From JBBQYD01 sp942493075 (lineage in GTDB: Bacteria; Verrucomicrobiota; Verrucomicrobiia; Limisphaerales; UBA8199): a stretch of 64,000 nucleotides of DNA. Shown piece by piece: positions 8,435 to 17,685 of this stretch (positions within the stretch are counted from its first letter, which is position 1; each line of letters begins with the position of its first letter). A program made the position numbers and the translations under genes. The DNA is taken from positions 620,001 through 684,000 of the forward strand of contig OW818681.1 in assembly GCA_942493075.1 (NCBI GenBank). Direction: 5' to 3'. The notes under the pieces were generated by a model, which saw nothing but the letters and a program-made list of their open reading frames with translations, did not search any database and was not told the DNA's origin.

Positions 8435-9721
8435 ATGGATAAAACTGCGGAACTGCTGATTGAAGGAAAACGCTACACGCTGCCGGTTGTTGAAGGCAGC
8501 GAAAAAGAACAGGGGATAGACGTTTCAGAACTCCGAAACCAGACCGGGTATATCACTTTGGATGACGGCTATGCGAATACCGGTTCATGCCAGAGCAGCG
8601 TTACTTTCATCGATGGCGAGAAGGGCATCCTCAGGTATCGCGGTATTCCAATCGAAGAATTAGCGGAGCGATCGACGTTCATTGAGGTGGCACACCTCAT
8701 TATCTTTGGAAAATTGCCGAACAGTGCGGAGTTGCGCCGTTTCTCAGACCTGCTCACCGATAATGAGCTGCTGAACGAAGCGATGAAGCATCATTTCGAA
8801 GGATTCCCCACCCATGCGCATCCAATGGCGATCCTGTCGTCCATGATCAATGCCGCGAGCTGTTTTTACCCCGAGTTGTTGAGCGACGACAAGAAGCCGC
8901 AGTTTATCATGCAAGCGGCCAGGCTGCTCTCCCAGGTGCGAACCATCGCCGCCTTTGCTTACCGGAAGTCGCGAGGGTTGCCGATCATTTACCCCAAGCC
9001 CGATCTGAAGTACACGGCCAATTTTCTGCATATGATGCATTCCCTGCCGTATGCGGATTTCGAGCTCAAACCGGAAGCGGTCAAAGCCCTCGATTTGATT
9101 TTTCTGCTTCATGCCGACCACGAGCAAAACTGCTCCACCGCTACCGTGCGGATGGTAGCATCCAGCCGGGCGAACCTGTTTGCCAGCGCGGCAGCGGGTG
9201 TTTGCGCTCTTTGGGGACCGTTGCATGGCGGCGCTAACCAGGCAGTGCTGGAGATGCTGGAGCAAATTCACGCCGAGGGGGATGACGGTTCCAAGTTCAT
9301 TGTGGCGGCCAAGGACAAGAACAGCGGCAAGCGGCTGATGGGTTTCGGACACCGGGTTTACAAAAACTACGATCCGCGCGCCAAGATCATCAAACGCGTA
9401 TGTGACGATCTGTTATTGAAGCTTAACGTATCCGATCCGCTGCTGGATATCGCCAAGCGTTTGGAAGAAGCAGCTCTGCAGGATTCCTACTTCGTCGAGC
9501 GCAAGCTTTACCCGAACGTCGATTTTTACTCGGGCATTATCATGCGGGCTATCGGGATTCCTCTGGAAATGTTCACGGTTATTTTCGCCATCGGCCGCAT
9601 GCCAGGTTGGATTGCCAATTACAAAGAAGTCATGGAAGCGCCCACGCGGATTTATCGTCCGCGGCAGATCTACACGGGACCAACGCTTAACAGCTACATT
9701 CCAATCAAAGAACGGAAGTAG
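8435..9721 (+). CDS. gltA: Citrate synthase
   Basis: 428 residues, the length of type II (E. coli-like) citrate synthases. The start is the ATG at 8435 (MDKTAELLIEGKRYTLPVVEG); the open frame extends upstream but without family-like sequence. Catalytic features are visible: the His of HADHEQNCSTATVR, the His of WGPLHGGANQAVLEML, the FGHRVYKNYDPRAK segment, and the Asp of NVDFYSGI. It condenses oxaloacetate and acetyl-CoA in the TCA cycle. It is followed after 65 bases by sucC and sucD in the same direction, so the three probably form one TCA-cycle transcription unit. Confidence 0.97.
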   Translation: MDKTAELLIEGKRYTLPVVEGSEKEQGIDVSELRNQTGYITLDDGYANTGSCQSSVTFIDGEKGILRYRGIPIEELAERSTFIEVAHLIIFGKLPNSAELRRFSDLLTDNELLNEAMKHHFEGFPTHAHPMAILSSMINAASCFYPELLSDDKKPQFIMQAARLLSQVRTIAAFAYRKSRGLPIIYPKPDLKYTANFLHMMHSLPYADFELKPEAVKALDLIFLLHADHEQNCSTATVRMVASSRANLFASAAAGVCALWGPLHGGANQAVLEMLEQIHAEGDDGSKFIVAAKDKNSGKRLMGFGHRVYKNYDPRAKIIKRVCDDLLLKLNVSDPLLDIAKRLEEAALQDSYFVERKLYPNVDFYSGIIMRAIGIPLEMFTVIFAIGRMPGWIANYKEVMEAPTRIYRPRQIYTGPTLNSYIPIKERK

Positions 9722-9786
9722 GAGATGGCGGGCGTTCCAAACCTCAACGTCGGGCCGGGGCCTGAGCTTACCGGCACTCATCAACC

Positions 9787-11007
9787 ATGAACATACACGA
9801 ATATCAGGCCAAGGATTTGCTGGCGGCCCGCGGTGTGCCGATGGCCAGCGGCGCCGCATGCGACACCCCGGAACAAGCCCGAAGCATTGCTGAAGAGCTG
9901 TTCAATCAGGGTGAGACCCTTTTGGCGGTCAAATCGCAAATCCATGCAGGCGGGCGTGGCAAAGGAACATTTCTTAGCGGCTACAAAGGCGGGGTGAAAC
10001 TGTTCAAAACCGCTGCTGAGGTTGAGGAGGGTGCTCGTGCGATGCTGGGCAACGTGCTGGTCACCAAGCAAACGGGGCCGGAGGGGCGGTTGGTTAACAA
10101 GCTGCTGATTGCGGGAGCCCCAAACATCCAGAAAGAGCTCTACATTGCGGTTTTGCTCGATCGCGCTACTTCGCGCCCGGTTGTGATGGCCAGCACAGAG
10201 GGTGGGATGGATATCGAGGAGGTCGCAGCCCACACTCCTGAGAGGATCTTTCGGGAGAGCATTGATCCCGCCCTGGGCATGATGCCCTATCAGGCGCGCA
10301 AGATCGCTACGGCCCTTGGGCTCAAGGGCGACTTGATAGGGCAGGGAGCCAAGTTAATCCTGGGGCTGTACCGCACCTGGTGGGAATGCGACGCGAGTTT
10401 GATTGAGATCAATCCTCTCTGCGTGATTAAAACACGGGAAGGAAAACTCACTTTGCAGGCTGTGGATGCTAAAATGTCGTTGGAGGACAATGCGCTGTTC
10501 CGGCATGCGGATCTTCAAGCCTTGCGCGATCTCGGAGAGGAAGCGCCACTGGAGATCGAAGCCAGCCAGCATAATCTGAATTACATCAAACTGGATGGAA
10601 ATATCGCCTGTCTCGTTAACGGGGCCGGCCTTGCCATGGCGACCATGGATATCATCCAGCATTTCGGGGGGCGACCGGCCAACTTCCTCGACGTTGGCGG
10701 CGGCGCGAACCAGGACCAGGTCACGGCAGCGTTCCGGATCATCCTGAAAGATCCGCACGTGGAAGGAATTCTGGTGAACATATTCGGAGGCATCATGGAT
10801 TGTAATGTGATCGCCACGGGAATCGTCGCCGCTGTGAAAGAGACCGGACTAAAGCTCCCTCTGGTGGTGCGTTTGGAGGGCAATAACGTCGCAGCCGGCA
10901 AACAGACTTTGGCTGAATCCGGGCTGACCATTATCAACGGTGAGACCATGGCCGATGGTGCCCGGAAGGTGGTTCAAGCGGTGCGGGAATCAGTATTGGT
11001 GCATTAA
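9787..11007 (+). CDS. sucC: Succinyl-CoA synthetase (ADP-forming) beta subunit
   Basis: 406 residues, slightly longer than the usual 390 or so. The N-terminal ATP-grasp domain begins MNIHEYQAKDLLAARGVPM, with AVKSQIHAGGRGKGTF binding nucleotide. SLIEINPLCVI holds metal-binding residues, and the C-terminal flavodoxin-like domain has FLDVGGGANQDQV, NIFGGIMDCNVIA and VVRLEGNN. It works with SucD to convert succinyl-CoA to succinate while making ATP or GTP. The gene starts 65 bases after gltA and sits 11 bases before sucD. Confidence 0.97.
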   Translation: MNIHEYQAKDLLAARGVPMASGAACDTPEQARSIAEELFNQGETLLAVKSQIHAGGRGKGTFLSGYKGGVKLFKTAAEVEEGARAMLGNVLVTKQTGPEGRLVNKLLIAGAPNIQKELYIAVLLDRATSRPVVMASTEGGMDIEEVAAHTPERIFRESIDPALGMMPYQARKIATALGLKGDLIGQGAKLILGLYRTWWECDASLIEINPLCVIKTREGKLTLQAVDAKMSLEDNALFRHADLQALRDLGEEAPLEIEASQHNLNYIKLDGNIACLVNGAGLAMATMDIIQHFGGRPANFLDVGGGANQDQVTAAFRIILKDPHVEGILVNIFGGIMDCNVIATGIVAAVKETGLKLPLVVRLEGNNVAAGKQTLAESGLTIINGETMADGARKVVQAVRESVLVH

Positions 11008-11018
11008 CCCAAAAGACC

Positions 11019-11909
11019 ATGTCTATCTTAGTAACACCGGAAACTCGGGTGCTCGTGCAAGGAATCACTGGCGCGTTCGGCGCGCGACATGCCCAAATGA
11101 GCATGGCCTATGGAACCCAGGTGGTAGCGGGGGTTACCCCCGGCAAAGGGGGCCAAATGTTCGAAGGTAAGATTCCCATTTTCGATACGGTTGCTGAGGC
11201 CGTGAAACAAACCGGAGCGACAGCTTCGGCTGTCTTCGTCCCTCCGCCATTTGCAGCCGATGCAGTTCTTGAAGGTGTGGACGCGGGCCTCGATTTAGTC
11301 GTGTGCATTACTGAAGGCATCCCAGTAAGCGACATGGTGAAGATAAAACGGGCCATGACAGGACGTGCGACACGCCTGATCGGCCCCAATTGCCCGGGAA
11401 TCGTTACGCCGGGCACCGGAAAAGATTCACAGGGCGGATGCCGGATCGGCATATCTCCGGGGTATATTCACAAGAGGGGACATGTTGGCGTGGTGTCGCG
11501 CAGCGGCACCCTCACTTACGAAGCGGTCTGGCAACTCACCTCTCTCGGGGTGGGCCAGAGCACCTGTGTGGGTATCGGGGGCGACCCCGTCAATGGCACC
11601 TCACATCTGGACGTGCTGAAAATGTTCAACGATGATCCTGAAACCCACGGGATCATTATGATTGGGGAGATTGGTGGAGCTGCCGAGGAAGAGGCAGCGG
11701 CATGGATTGCGCAAAATTGCAAAAAGCCCGTGGCAGGTTTCATAGCCGGGGCAACGGCGCCTCCCGGAAGGCGCATGGGGCATGCCGGCGCCATAGTGAG
11801 TGGCGGCAGGGGCACTGCCGTTGCCAAAATCGATGCGCTCAAGTCGGCTGGGGTGCGGATTGCCGAAACCCCATCGGAAATGGCGAAGACGCTTCTCAAG
11901 ATGATGTAA
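11019..11909 (+). CDS. sucD: Succinyl-CoA synthetase alpha subunit
   Basis: 296 residues, normal for the family. The CoA-binding Rossmann domain shows GITGAFGARHAQMSMAYGT and GVTPGKGGQMFEG; GPNCPGIVTPG follows. The phospho-histidine of the active site is His255 in GHAGAIVSGGRGTA. ATG at 11019, directly behind sucC. It forms the alpha-beta complex with SucC. A short GC-rich palindrome (CCGGCC tga GGCCGG, about 11935-11950) follows the stop, before the next gene. Confidence 0.97.
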   Translation: MSILVTPETRVLVQGITGAFGARHAQMSMAYGTQVVAGVTPGKGGQMFEGKIPIFDTVAEAVKQTGATASAVFVPPPFAADAVLEGVDAGLDLVVCITEGIPVSDMVKIKRAMTGRATRLIGPNCPGIVTPGTGKDSQGGCRIGISPGYIHKRGHVGVVSRSGTLTYEAVWQLTSLGVGQSTCVGIGGDPVNGTSHLDVLKMFNDDPETHGIIMIGEIGGAAEEEAAAWIAQNCKKPVAGFIAGATAPPGRRMGHAGAIVSGGRGTAVAKIDALKSAGVRIAETPSEMAKTLLKMM

Positions 11910-11958
11910 TCCGGTTATTAATAACGGCCAGGACCGGCCTGAGGCCGGCGGCTGTTGG

Positions 11959-12807
11959 ATGAACATCATCGACTTTATTGTTAACCTGGCGGCATTGCTG
12001 CTCTGGCTGAACTTTCGCGCACTCGGCTTCGATCCGCTCGTGCGTACCAGCGCATCCTCGCTGGTCGCCACCTTGCGCCGGGCCGAACCCAGGCGCGGCA
12101 AACGCTGGGCTTATATCACTTCATTGATTGGAGTGTTGTTGTTCCGAGGGTGGTTTTACCACCAGATTGGCCCGGCAGTGGATTGGATGCCAACCATCTC
12201 TCTTGGACCGATTGGCATCACCTTCCGGAGCGATTTCCAGGACCGGATGTTACTGTTCTCGCTGGTCGGCTTTCTGGGAACACTTGGGTTCTTCTATCTG
12301 GCCGCGCTGTTCATTTCCATTTTGAATGGAAACTCGAATCCAGCAGACGGTGAACCGGTGCAACGTGTCGTGCGAATGCATTTGGGATTCATTGATCGCT
12401 GGCCCCTGATGGTCAGGTGGGCGCTTCCGTTCGTTGTGATCCTGGTGGTCTGGCTCTCTTTCGAGCCGTTGCTGGGTTGGATGCGACTGGTCCCGCCTGC
12501 TCTTGGCCCGGTTCATCGTTTGGAGCAGGGCATGCTTTTGGGTGTGGCTGCCTATTTGCCCTGGCGCTACTTGGCTGGCGCTATCCTGGCCCTTTACCTG
12601 TTGAACAGTTACGTTTATCTCGGCAACCACGCCTTTTGGAGTTTTATCACGGCTAGCGGTCGCAGTCTGCTCAAGCCGCTTCGCCGGCTTCCGTTGACCC
12701 TTGGAGTTGCCGACTTGGCGCCGTTCACCGCAATTGTGCTGATCTTCCCGGCAGCCGAGTTCCTGGGCTGGCTCCTGGCCAGATGCTATTCACGGTTGCC
12801 ATTCTAA
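11959..12807 (+). CDS. YggT-like integral membrane protein
   Basis: 282 residues with six or more hydrophobic segments. The C-terminal part (LLKPLRRLPLTLGVADLAPFTAI) strongly resembles the YggT family signature in which LL-PIRR-x-P precedes a G-x-D-L-S-P helix; the N-terminal helix (LLLWLNFRALGFDPL) may be a second degenerate copy. The middle holds extra helices not typical of small YggT proteins. The family's role is poorly defined, with links to cell division and osmotic tolerance in other bacteria. It starts 49 bases after sucD and may be read through from it. Confidence 0.65.
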   Translation: MNIIDFIVNLAALLLWLNFRALGFDPLVRTSASSLVATLRRAEPRRGKRWAYITSLIGVLLFRGWFYHQIGPAVDWMPTISLGPIGITFRSDFQDRMLLFSLVGFLGTLGFFYLAALFISILNGNSNPADGEPVQRVVRMHLGFIDRWPLMVRWALPFVVILVVWLSFEPLLGWMRLVPPALGPVHRLEQGMLLGVAAYLPWRYLAGAILALYLLNSYVYLGNHAFWSFITASGRSLLKPLRRLPLTLGVADLAPFTAIVLIFPAAEFLGWLLARCYSRLPF

Positions 12808-12817
12808 GTAGAGCAAC

Positions 12818-12843
12818 GGAGGCTCGCGATGATACGAGCCTCC
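12818..12843. terminator. Hairpin between convergent genes
   Basis: A perfect 9-bp stem (GGAGGCTCG with CGAGCCTCC, 8-base loop) lies between the YggT-like gene and the minus-strand gene ending at 12879. There is no long U-run, so its efficiency is uncertain. Confidence 0.5.
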
Positions 12844-12878
12844 ATGACGGTTGGCAGATGCGATCGGTCGATGCTGCT

Positions 12879-14432
12879 TCAACGCAGCACATAGCCCCAG
12901 ACCCAATCGCCTGATTGGTCCGTCTTGCCAGGAGGCACCGATGCGCCTTGATCGTCATCACCATCCCAGCCGAAGCTGTATAGTTTGAAGCCGTCCCCAT
13001 CGGGCTTGTAGGAGTAGCTTTGGCCCGTGATCAGATCTGCGGGCAACTTCGACCCTTTCAGATTGTCCAAGCCTGGAGGGTAGGTGCCGTTTTCCAGGCG
13101 GAGTGCTTCCAGTCGGCACGCCAATTGAGCTTGGTCGATAGTAGCCTGCGTGGCGGCAAAGTGATGAAAAACTTTGCCCAAAGCGGGCATTAGAACCCTG
13201 GCCATCAACTCATGCCTCCACAGGATTCCGAGCCGGCCACCAAGGCTGTCGGTGGCTTCAAACATCTTGTTCTGGTTCTTGAGTTTTTCCGGGTGAATCC
13301 GCCGCTGGTCAAAATCCACCGCACTGAGGAATCCATCCATGGTGCGTGAGTAGTTTGCCATCTCGAGAAGAAACCAGCCGTTGGGCAACATCTTTGTTAT
13401 CCCGGGTTCTGGTGGGATGGAGGCAGTGTCTGGATCATTTGCCGACATGATCGTATTCAAGCTTCCCTGCCGCCTGCAATAATCCAGGGTGGAAAGGGCG
13501 CAAGCACGTTCGCCGACCCACGCCTTGTTGAGATCTGCGAGCAGATCGAGCTCCCCAAAAGCTGTCTGCAACCGCGCCAGTTCCGGTTCACGCCAGGCCT
13601 TGGCCTCCAGCCCTTCCCAGACTGGCTGTGCTGCCAAATTCAAGATGGCGATTCGAACCAATTGTGAAATCAAGACGGGCTCACTGTTTAACGTGTTCGA
13701 AAGCTCAATCAAGGTTTCGACATCGGCGAGAGCTCCCTCTGGTTGATCTGCGGCCAGTTTGGCAGTAGCGAGTATCTGAAAGCGTTGGGCATATTCGCGC
13801 AGGTTGCGAAGGTGGTTTAGCTTGATCGCAAACGGCATGGGATTGGAATAGTTGATGGGGTAGCGAGCATAAGGCCGCTCAAGCCCGGCGCGTACCTGTT
13901 CGAGCGCATCGCGGCTCTTAGCGAGTCGCTCAATGATCTGCAATCCGGCCCGGCGGCGCGCTGTGGGGGTATCATCCTCTGGTTTGGTGGAAGGCACATC
14001 CGCAGAACCGTCTTTCTTGTCGTCAAGCGCTTCGAATGCCGCCGCCAATGCCACCAGATCAGTGCGCACCCGTGGTTGTGGAACCTTACGATCCACTCTG
14101 GCTTTTTTGATCAGGTTCTGCGCTTCGCTTAACCGATCCGTAAAATCGGTTTGGGCATGCTGATCAGTTTCTTTGAACCAATTGGTGACTACGGGAAGGG
14201 CACCGAAATTTTCAGAATCGGGCACCGCCGGGGGCGCCAGTTTCTGGTATTCCCACGGAACGCCTCGAGATGCCAGATCCTGACGGACCCGGCTCCATGC
14301 CCGTTTACCGCGCCAGTTCTCAACCGCATACATGAGCACGATAAGGCTGAAGACCCATACCAGTCCCCAGCCCAGAGCTTTTAGGAGTTTATTGCGGCGC
14401 GGCGCGCGAGGTTCAGAAGGGGTGTTTGTCAT
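12879..14432 (-). CDS. Membrane-anchored protein with pseudopilin-like C-terminus, unknown function
   Basis: 517 residues with one N-terminal membrane helix (LGWGLVWVFSLIVLMYAV) after a basic cytoplasmic tail, then a large helical extracytoplasmic region. The last 60 residues (LENGTYPPGLDNLKG and LYSFGWDGDDDQG) resemble the C-terminal segments of type II secretion pseudopilin-like proteins of this phylum, which often carry an Asp-rich calcium loop. There is no prepilin cleavage motif at the start, so it is not a classical pilin. The ATG at 14432 overlaps the stop of the upstream gene by 4 bases, so it is translationally coupled in the sigma-factor operon. A role as effector or partner of the sigma/anti-sigma pair is inference. 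Confidence 0.75.
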   Translation of the reverse strand: MTNTPSEPRAPRRNKLLKALGWGLVWVFSLIVLMYAVENWRGKRAWSRVRQDLASRGVPWEYQKLAPPAVPDSENFGALPVVTNWFKETDQHAQTDFTDRLSEAQNLIKKARVDRKVPQPRVRTDLVALAAAFEALDDKKDGSADVPSTKPEDDTPTARRRAGLQIIERLAKSRDALEQVRAGLERPYARYPINYSNPMPFAIKLNHLRNLREYAQRFQILATAKLAADQPEGALADVETLIELSNTLNSEPVLISQLVRIAILNLAAQPVWEGLEAKAWREPELARLQTAFGELDLLADLNKAWVGERACALSTLDYCRRQGSLNTIMSANDPDTASIPPEPGITKMLPNGWFLLEMANYSRTMDGFLSAVDFDQRRIHPEKLKNQNKMFEATDSLGGRLGILWRHELMARVLMPALGKVFHHFAATQATIDQAQLACRLEALRLENGTYPPGLDNLKGSKLPADLITGQSYSYKPDGDGFKLYSFGWDGDDDQGASVPPGKTDQSGDWVWGYVLR

Positions 14433-14809
14433 AGCACGATGAGTGTGGTTTTAGGTTCTAGCAGGGAAGTGCGTGGGCCGGGAATCCGGGGTGTTTGTTC
14501 AACCGAGTCGCCGATAGCTTCTCGGAGCAACTCGCGATTTGCGCGGACATTCAAAGTTATCTCTCGCTCAGTGGCAGGCGGCAGGTTCTCGGCGGATCTA
14601 ACCGCGATCAGGCTGTGCCATTGCAGCAGAGCGATGCACAGCCAGACTGATGCCAGCGGGGCCCAGCGCAGCCAGCGTGGGATGACCAACCCAAAACAGC
14701 GCGACGCCTCGGGATGAGCCAGATGGGCGATGGCTCGTCGTCTGGCGGCATCCAGGTGTGGCATTGCTGGGCGGTTCCTCTCGAACAACAATTCACGGGG
14801 TGTTTTCAT
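14429..14809 (-). CDS. Single-pass membrane protein, candidate anti-sigma factor
   Basis: 126 residues. A basic N-terminal 45 residues (RELLFERNRPAMPHLDAARRRAIAHL) is followed by one membrane helix (WAPLASVWLCIALLQWHSLIA) and an outer segment of about 60 residues. The gene overlaps the end of the ECF sigma gene by 17 bases and the start of the next gene by 4 bases. That position and topology are those of many anti-sigma factors, but the zinc HxxxCxxC motif of ZAS-type anti-sigma factors is absent, so the assignment rests on context only. Confidence 0.65.
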   Translation of the reverse strand: MKTPRELLFERNRPAMPHLDAARRRAIAHLAHPEASRCFGLVIPRWLRWAPLASVWLCIALLQWHSLIAVRSAENLPPATEREITLNVRANRELLREAIGDSVEQTPRIPGPRTSLLEPKTTLIVL

Positions 14810-15356
14810 TTGTCTCCTCCATTAAACGCCGCAGGTTTTGTTTGGCATGATGCAGGCGGCTTTTGACGGTTCCCACCGGCACCCGCAGAACCTGGCCGAT
14901 CTGTTCCAGGGAAAAATCTTCGAGAAAATACAGTACGAGGACGGCTCGATGGTTTTCCGGTAATCGGCCCAGCAAATCCATAAAGCGGGATTCATCCTCG
15001 GTGCGAATGAGCCATGTATCGGGTTCCTCGGGTAGATCGGGGACCTCACGGACCAATTCGTCCTTCAATGCCTGCTTTCGCCCTGTGCGTCGCCAATGCT
15101 CCAGGCATTGTTGGTGGGCGATTCCGAAGAGCCAGCTCCCGAACTTGGCTTCGTGTCGGAGCGAACCCACATAGCGAACGGCACGGATAAAGGTTTCCTG
15201 AACGATATCCAAAGCCTGCTGTTCGTCCCGAATCAGTTCATGAACATACGTGAAGAGCGGCAGTTGAAACCGGCGGAACAAGGCATCCCAAGCCGAAGGA
15301 TCGCCCTCACGCGCTTGCGCCACCGGTAATTGTTCGCGTTCAGCCACAGCCAGCAT
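14793..15356 (-). CDS. ECF-family RNA polymerase sigma factor
   Basis: 187 residues from the ATG at 15356; the open frame extends further upstream (to 15500) but through a predicted terminator, so the short start is preferred. Region 2 is clear (LFRRFQLPLFTYVHELIRDEQQALDIVQETFIRAVRY, then FGSWLFGIAHQQCLEHWRR), as is region 4 with its helix-turn-helix (LPENHRAVLVLYFLEDFSLEQIGQVLRVPVGTVKSRLHHAKQNL). It should direct polymerase to a small regulon and probably activates its own operon, which includes a membrane protein likely to restrain it. No promoter motif could be defined. Confidence 0.92.
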   Translation of the reverse strand: MLAVAEREQLPVAQAREGDPSAWDALFRRFQLPLFTYVHELIRDEQQALDIVQETFIRAVRYVGSLRHEAKFGSWLFGIAHQQCLEHWRRTGRKQALKDELVREVPDLPEEPDTWLIRTEDESRFMDLLGRLPENHRAVLVLYFLEDFSLEQIGQVLRVPVGTVKSRLHHAKQNLRRLMEETNENTP

Positions 15357-15414
15357 TACAACCAGTAGAATGCGTAGAGTGAGAAAAGGTTCATCGAAGA
15401 TGTGAGTTAGAAAC

Positions 15415-15453
15415 AAAAAAAGGGCTCCGGGAGGGTTGCGCCTGCCGAAGCCC
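15415..15453 (-). terminator. Rho-independent terminator of the EF-hand protein gene
   Basis: On the minus strand a stem of GGGCTTCGG with CCGGAGCCC is followed by a run of seven T. It lies just below the stop at 15472 and separates that gene from the sigma-factor operon. Confidence 0.85.
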
Positions 15454-15471
15454 GAGTGCTGAAGGTGAGAG

Positions 15472-17685
15472 CTAGTTAATAACCGGGCTATTGGTCGCAA
15501 CCGGAACTATAACAGTCGGCACCGGAGTTTCTGTGTGAGTCGACTTATTGATGTAGCCCTTTTTGTCCAGCCACCAGTAAGCGATCCAGAGTATAAACAG
15601 CACGACGATGATCCGCGGCCACCAGCTCTTCTTGTCGGCATACGGATCGATCAGGTCTCGCTGGGAGCCAGGAGGCAGTTTCGCGATCTCTGTCAGCTTA
15701 GCGCCAAAGGGAACGCTGATCTTTGCTCGCGCGTTAATTGCCCACCCGTTCGCGTCCAGGATCGGACCTAGATTGCGTTTCCGCAGCTTGATAAAAGCGA
15801 GGATCAGCGAAGGACCCGAGATCAGCAGGATTACTCCCAGGATTGCCCCAGCGATACCTAGCGGACCCAGGAGCGCCAAACCGGTGATCTGTTGCCAGAC
15901 AATTGCTGCGAACGCACCCAAACTGCTGAAGGTAACCGCCAAGGCGGCCACAGTGCCAACATCGATCTTCTTGGGCTCAGTCTTAGCAGCGGCAGGGGCT
16001 GCTGTGGCGGTTTTGTCGACCTCTGCCACCTTGGTTGCAGCCGTTTGCATTTTGGTGGTAGAGGCAGCTTCCGCAGCGGAAGCTCTCTTGGCAACCTGTT
16101 CCTCAATGAACCGGACGAGTTTCTTGTAAGGCAGCCAGAAAGCCTGCCGCAAGCTGATGGGATTGGCCACGATCCGGGTAATCGTCGCATCCCAATCCAC
16201 TCCTTTGCGGTCGTAGAAAATTCCGTTGCGCCCCACCATGAGGTTGTCGTCATCACCTTGAGAGAAGACTGCAACGATGCTGAGCTTTTCTCCAGTGCCT
16301 TTGCGGACGCAATCGCAGTATGCCAGGTAGGCACCCGCCAGACCGGCCATTGCGGCGTGCTTGGCGGCATCCTCCACGCGCATGGTTAGTTCACAACTGC
16401 GTTGATCCAGATAGAGCGTGCCGACTTGGAAGATTGCCGGGGATACACTTTGGTAGAAATCTTTGAAACTGACGAAATTGATGCTGAGCTCATGCAGGTC
16501 ACGAACATAGCGAGTCAGCCGCTCGACCATCGTGATGGAGCTGACATTGGCGTCTTCCGCTTTGTCCTTGGCGATCAGCGCGGTGATTGTCTCCTTGGCC
16601 TTGCTTGCCAGCAGGGTGCGAATACGCGCGATTCCAAGTTTCTCAACGCACACCCCGGCTTTGCTGCCTGACCAGGTCAAATAGGCTGCCAGTTTGTCCT
16701 GCAGCGCCAGCCAGTCTGCTTCGGTTAGCGCCGTTTTGGCTCCTAACATTGGGGTCACCGCCGCTTGCGATAGTGTCGCCAGAGCCCCAGCCCACGCGGG
16801 ATTCACGCCTTCAGTGAGCGGCAAGGATTTTCCGGCCTCAATGTGAGCCAGTGGAAAGGCCGCGATTTCGGCGGAGGTGATGGTGAGGTCACGGGCTGCC
16901 AGGGCCAGGTACTCCTTTTCCTCCCGGTTCACCGCTTCCAAAGCTCGGCTATCAAATGCAGCCAGCCGGCACCGGGCGAAAAAGTCGTCGACCTTGGTCT
17001 TAACCGCTCTGACGACTGTGGCAGCCGCTTCGGTCCCGGCTCCGGCTGGGAGCAGCGATTTGTCAGTCTCGGTTTTGTGCCACCAAACTGAAAACGCATC
17101 GGCCTCGGTGAAGAACTGATCGACTCTTGATTGGCTTACACCTGGCTTGCCGCTGCGGTCGATTTCGGAGCCCAGGCATGCAATGATGTCGCGGATGACC
17201 GCTTTCGTCTCCTCGTCCGCGGCTGAAGCCTCGACGATTACGCCGTCCCCGTTGAACGCCGTTTGTGCAAGTATTTTTCCGGTATCCACCGTGTCATCAA
17301 CGCTGATAACCGTCTCCTGTGGCTTGCCAAGGTTAGTTAAAACCTGTTTGGCGCTCGCCAGGATGCGAGCGCCATCCGGCGTTGAATCATTGATGGAAGC
17401 AAGCGGCAGCGGAGAAATGCGCCGCACCAGGTCATCGGGATTCTTCAGCAGCCCGCCCGCCCACTTGATGGCTGCAATCAGCTCCGGAGCACGGATTCGA
17501 CCGTCCTTATCCGTATCAATCATCGCCAGAGTGCGAGAGTCAAACTGCAGTCCTGTTGTTGGACAAGCCAGCGCGACCCAGAGCTTCTGGTCCAGGTTGT
17601 CGAGGTTTAACATATCCGCACCGGTCTCCAGTTTAACCTGGTCGAACCCTCCGGCCCGGAAGAATTTCCACATGTGATTTCCCAT
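15472..17685 (-). CDS. Large EF-hand membrane protein, unknown function
   Basis: 737 residues. Near residue 56 a canonical EF-hand loop is seen (DTDKDGRIRAPEL, with Asp at 1, 3, 5, Gly at 6 and Glu at 12). Two weaker EF-like segments follow (FNGDGVIVEAS and IDRSGKPGVSQSRVDQFF). The central 350 residues are mainly helical and soluble, with DNLMVGRNGIFYDRKGVDWDATI near residue 490. After an Ala/Thr/Lys-rich linker come three hydrophobic segments (about residues 590-615, 620-645 and 700-720). The start may be the ATG at 17685 or at 17673. I do not recognise a named family. Calcium sensing or binding is inferred from the first EF-hand only. It has its own terminator and seems monocistronic. Confidence 0.8.
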   Translation of the reverse strand: MGNHMWKFFRAGGFDQVKLETGADMLNLDNLDQKLWVALACPTTGLQFDSRTLAMIDTDKDGRIRAPELIAAIKWAGGLLKNPDDLVRRISPLPLASINDSTPDGARILASAKQVLTNLGKPQETVISVDDTVDTGKILAQTAFNGDGVIVEASAADEETKAVIRDIIACLGSEIDRSGKPGVSQSRVDQFFTEADAFSVWWHKTETDKSLLPAGAGTEAAATVVRAVKTKVDDFFARCRLAAFDSRALEAVNREEKEYLALAARDLTITSAEIAAFPLAHIEAGKSLPLTEGVNPAWAGALATLSQAAVTPMLGAKTALTEADWLALQDKLAAYLTWSGSKAGVCVEKLGIARIRTLLASKAKETITALIAKDKAEDANVSSITMVERLTRYVRDLHELSINFVSFKDFYQSVSPAIFQVGTLYLDQRSCELTMRVEDAAKHAAMAGLAGAYLAYCDCVRKGTGEKLSIVAVFSQGDDDNLMVGRNGIFYDRKGVDWDATITRIVANPISLRQAFWLPYKKLVRFIEEQVAKRASAAEAASTTKMQTAATKVAEVDKTATAAPAAAKTEPKKIDVGTVAALAVTFSSLGAFAAIVWQQITGLALLGPLGIAGAILGVILLISGPSLILAFIKLRKRNLGPILDANGWAINARAKISVPFGAKLTEIAKLPPGSQRDLIDPYADKKSWWPRIIVVLFILWIAYWWLDKKGYINKSTHTETPVPTVIVPVATNSPVIN

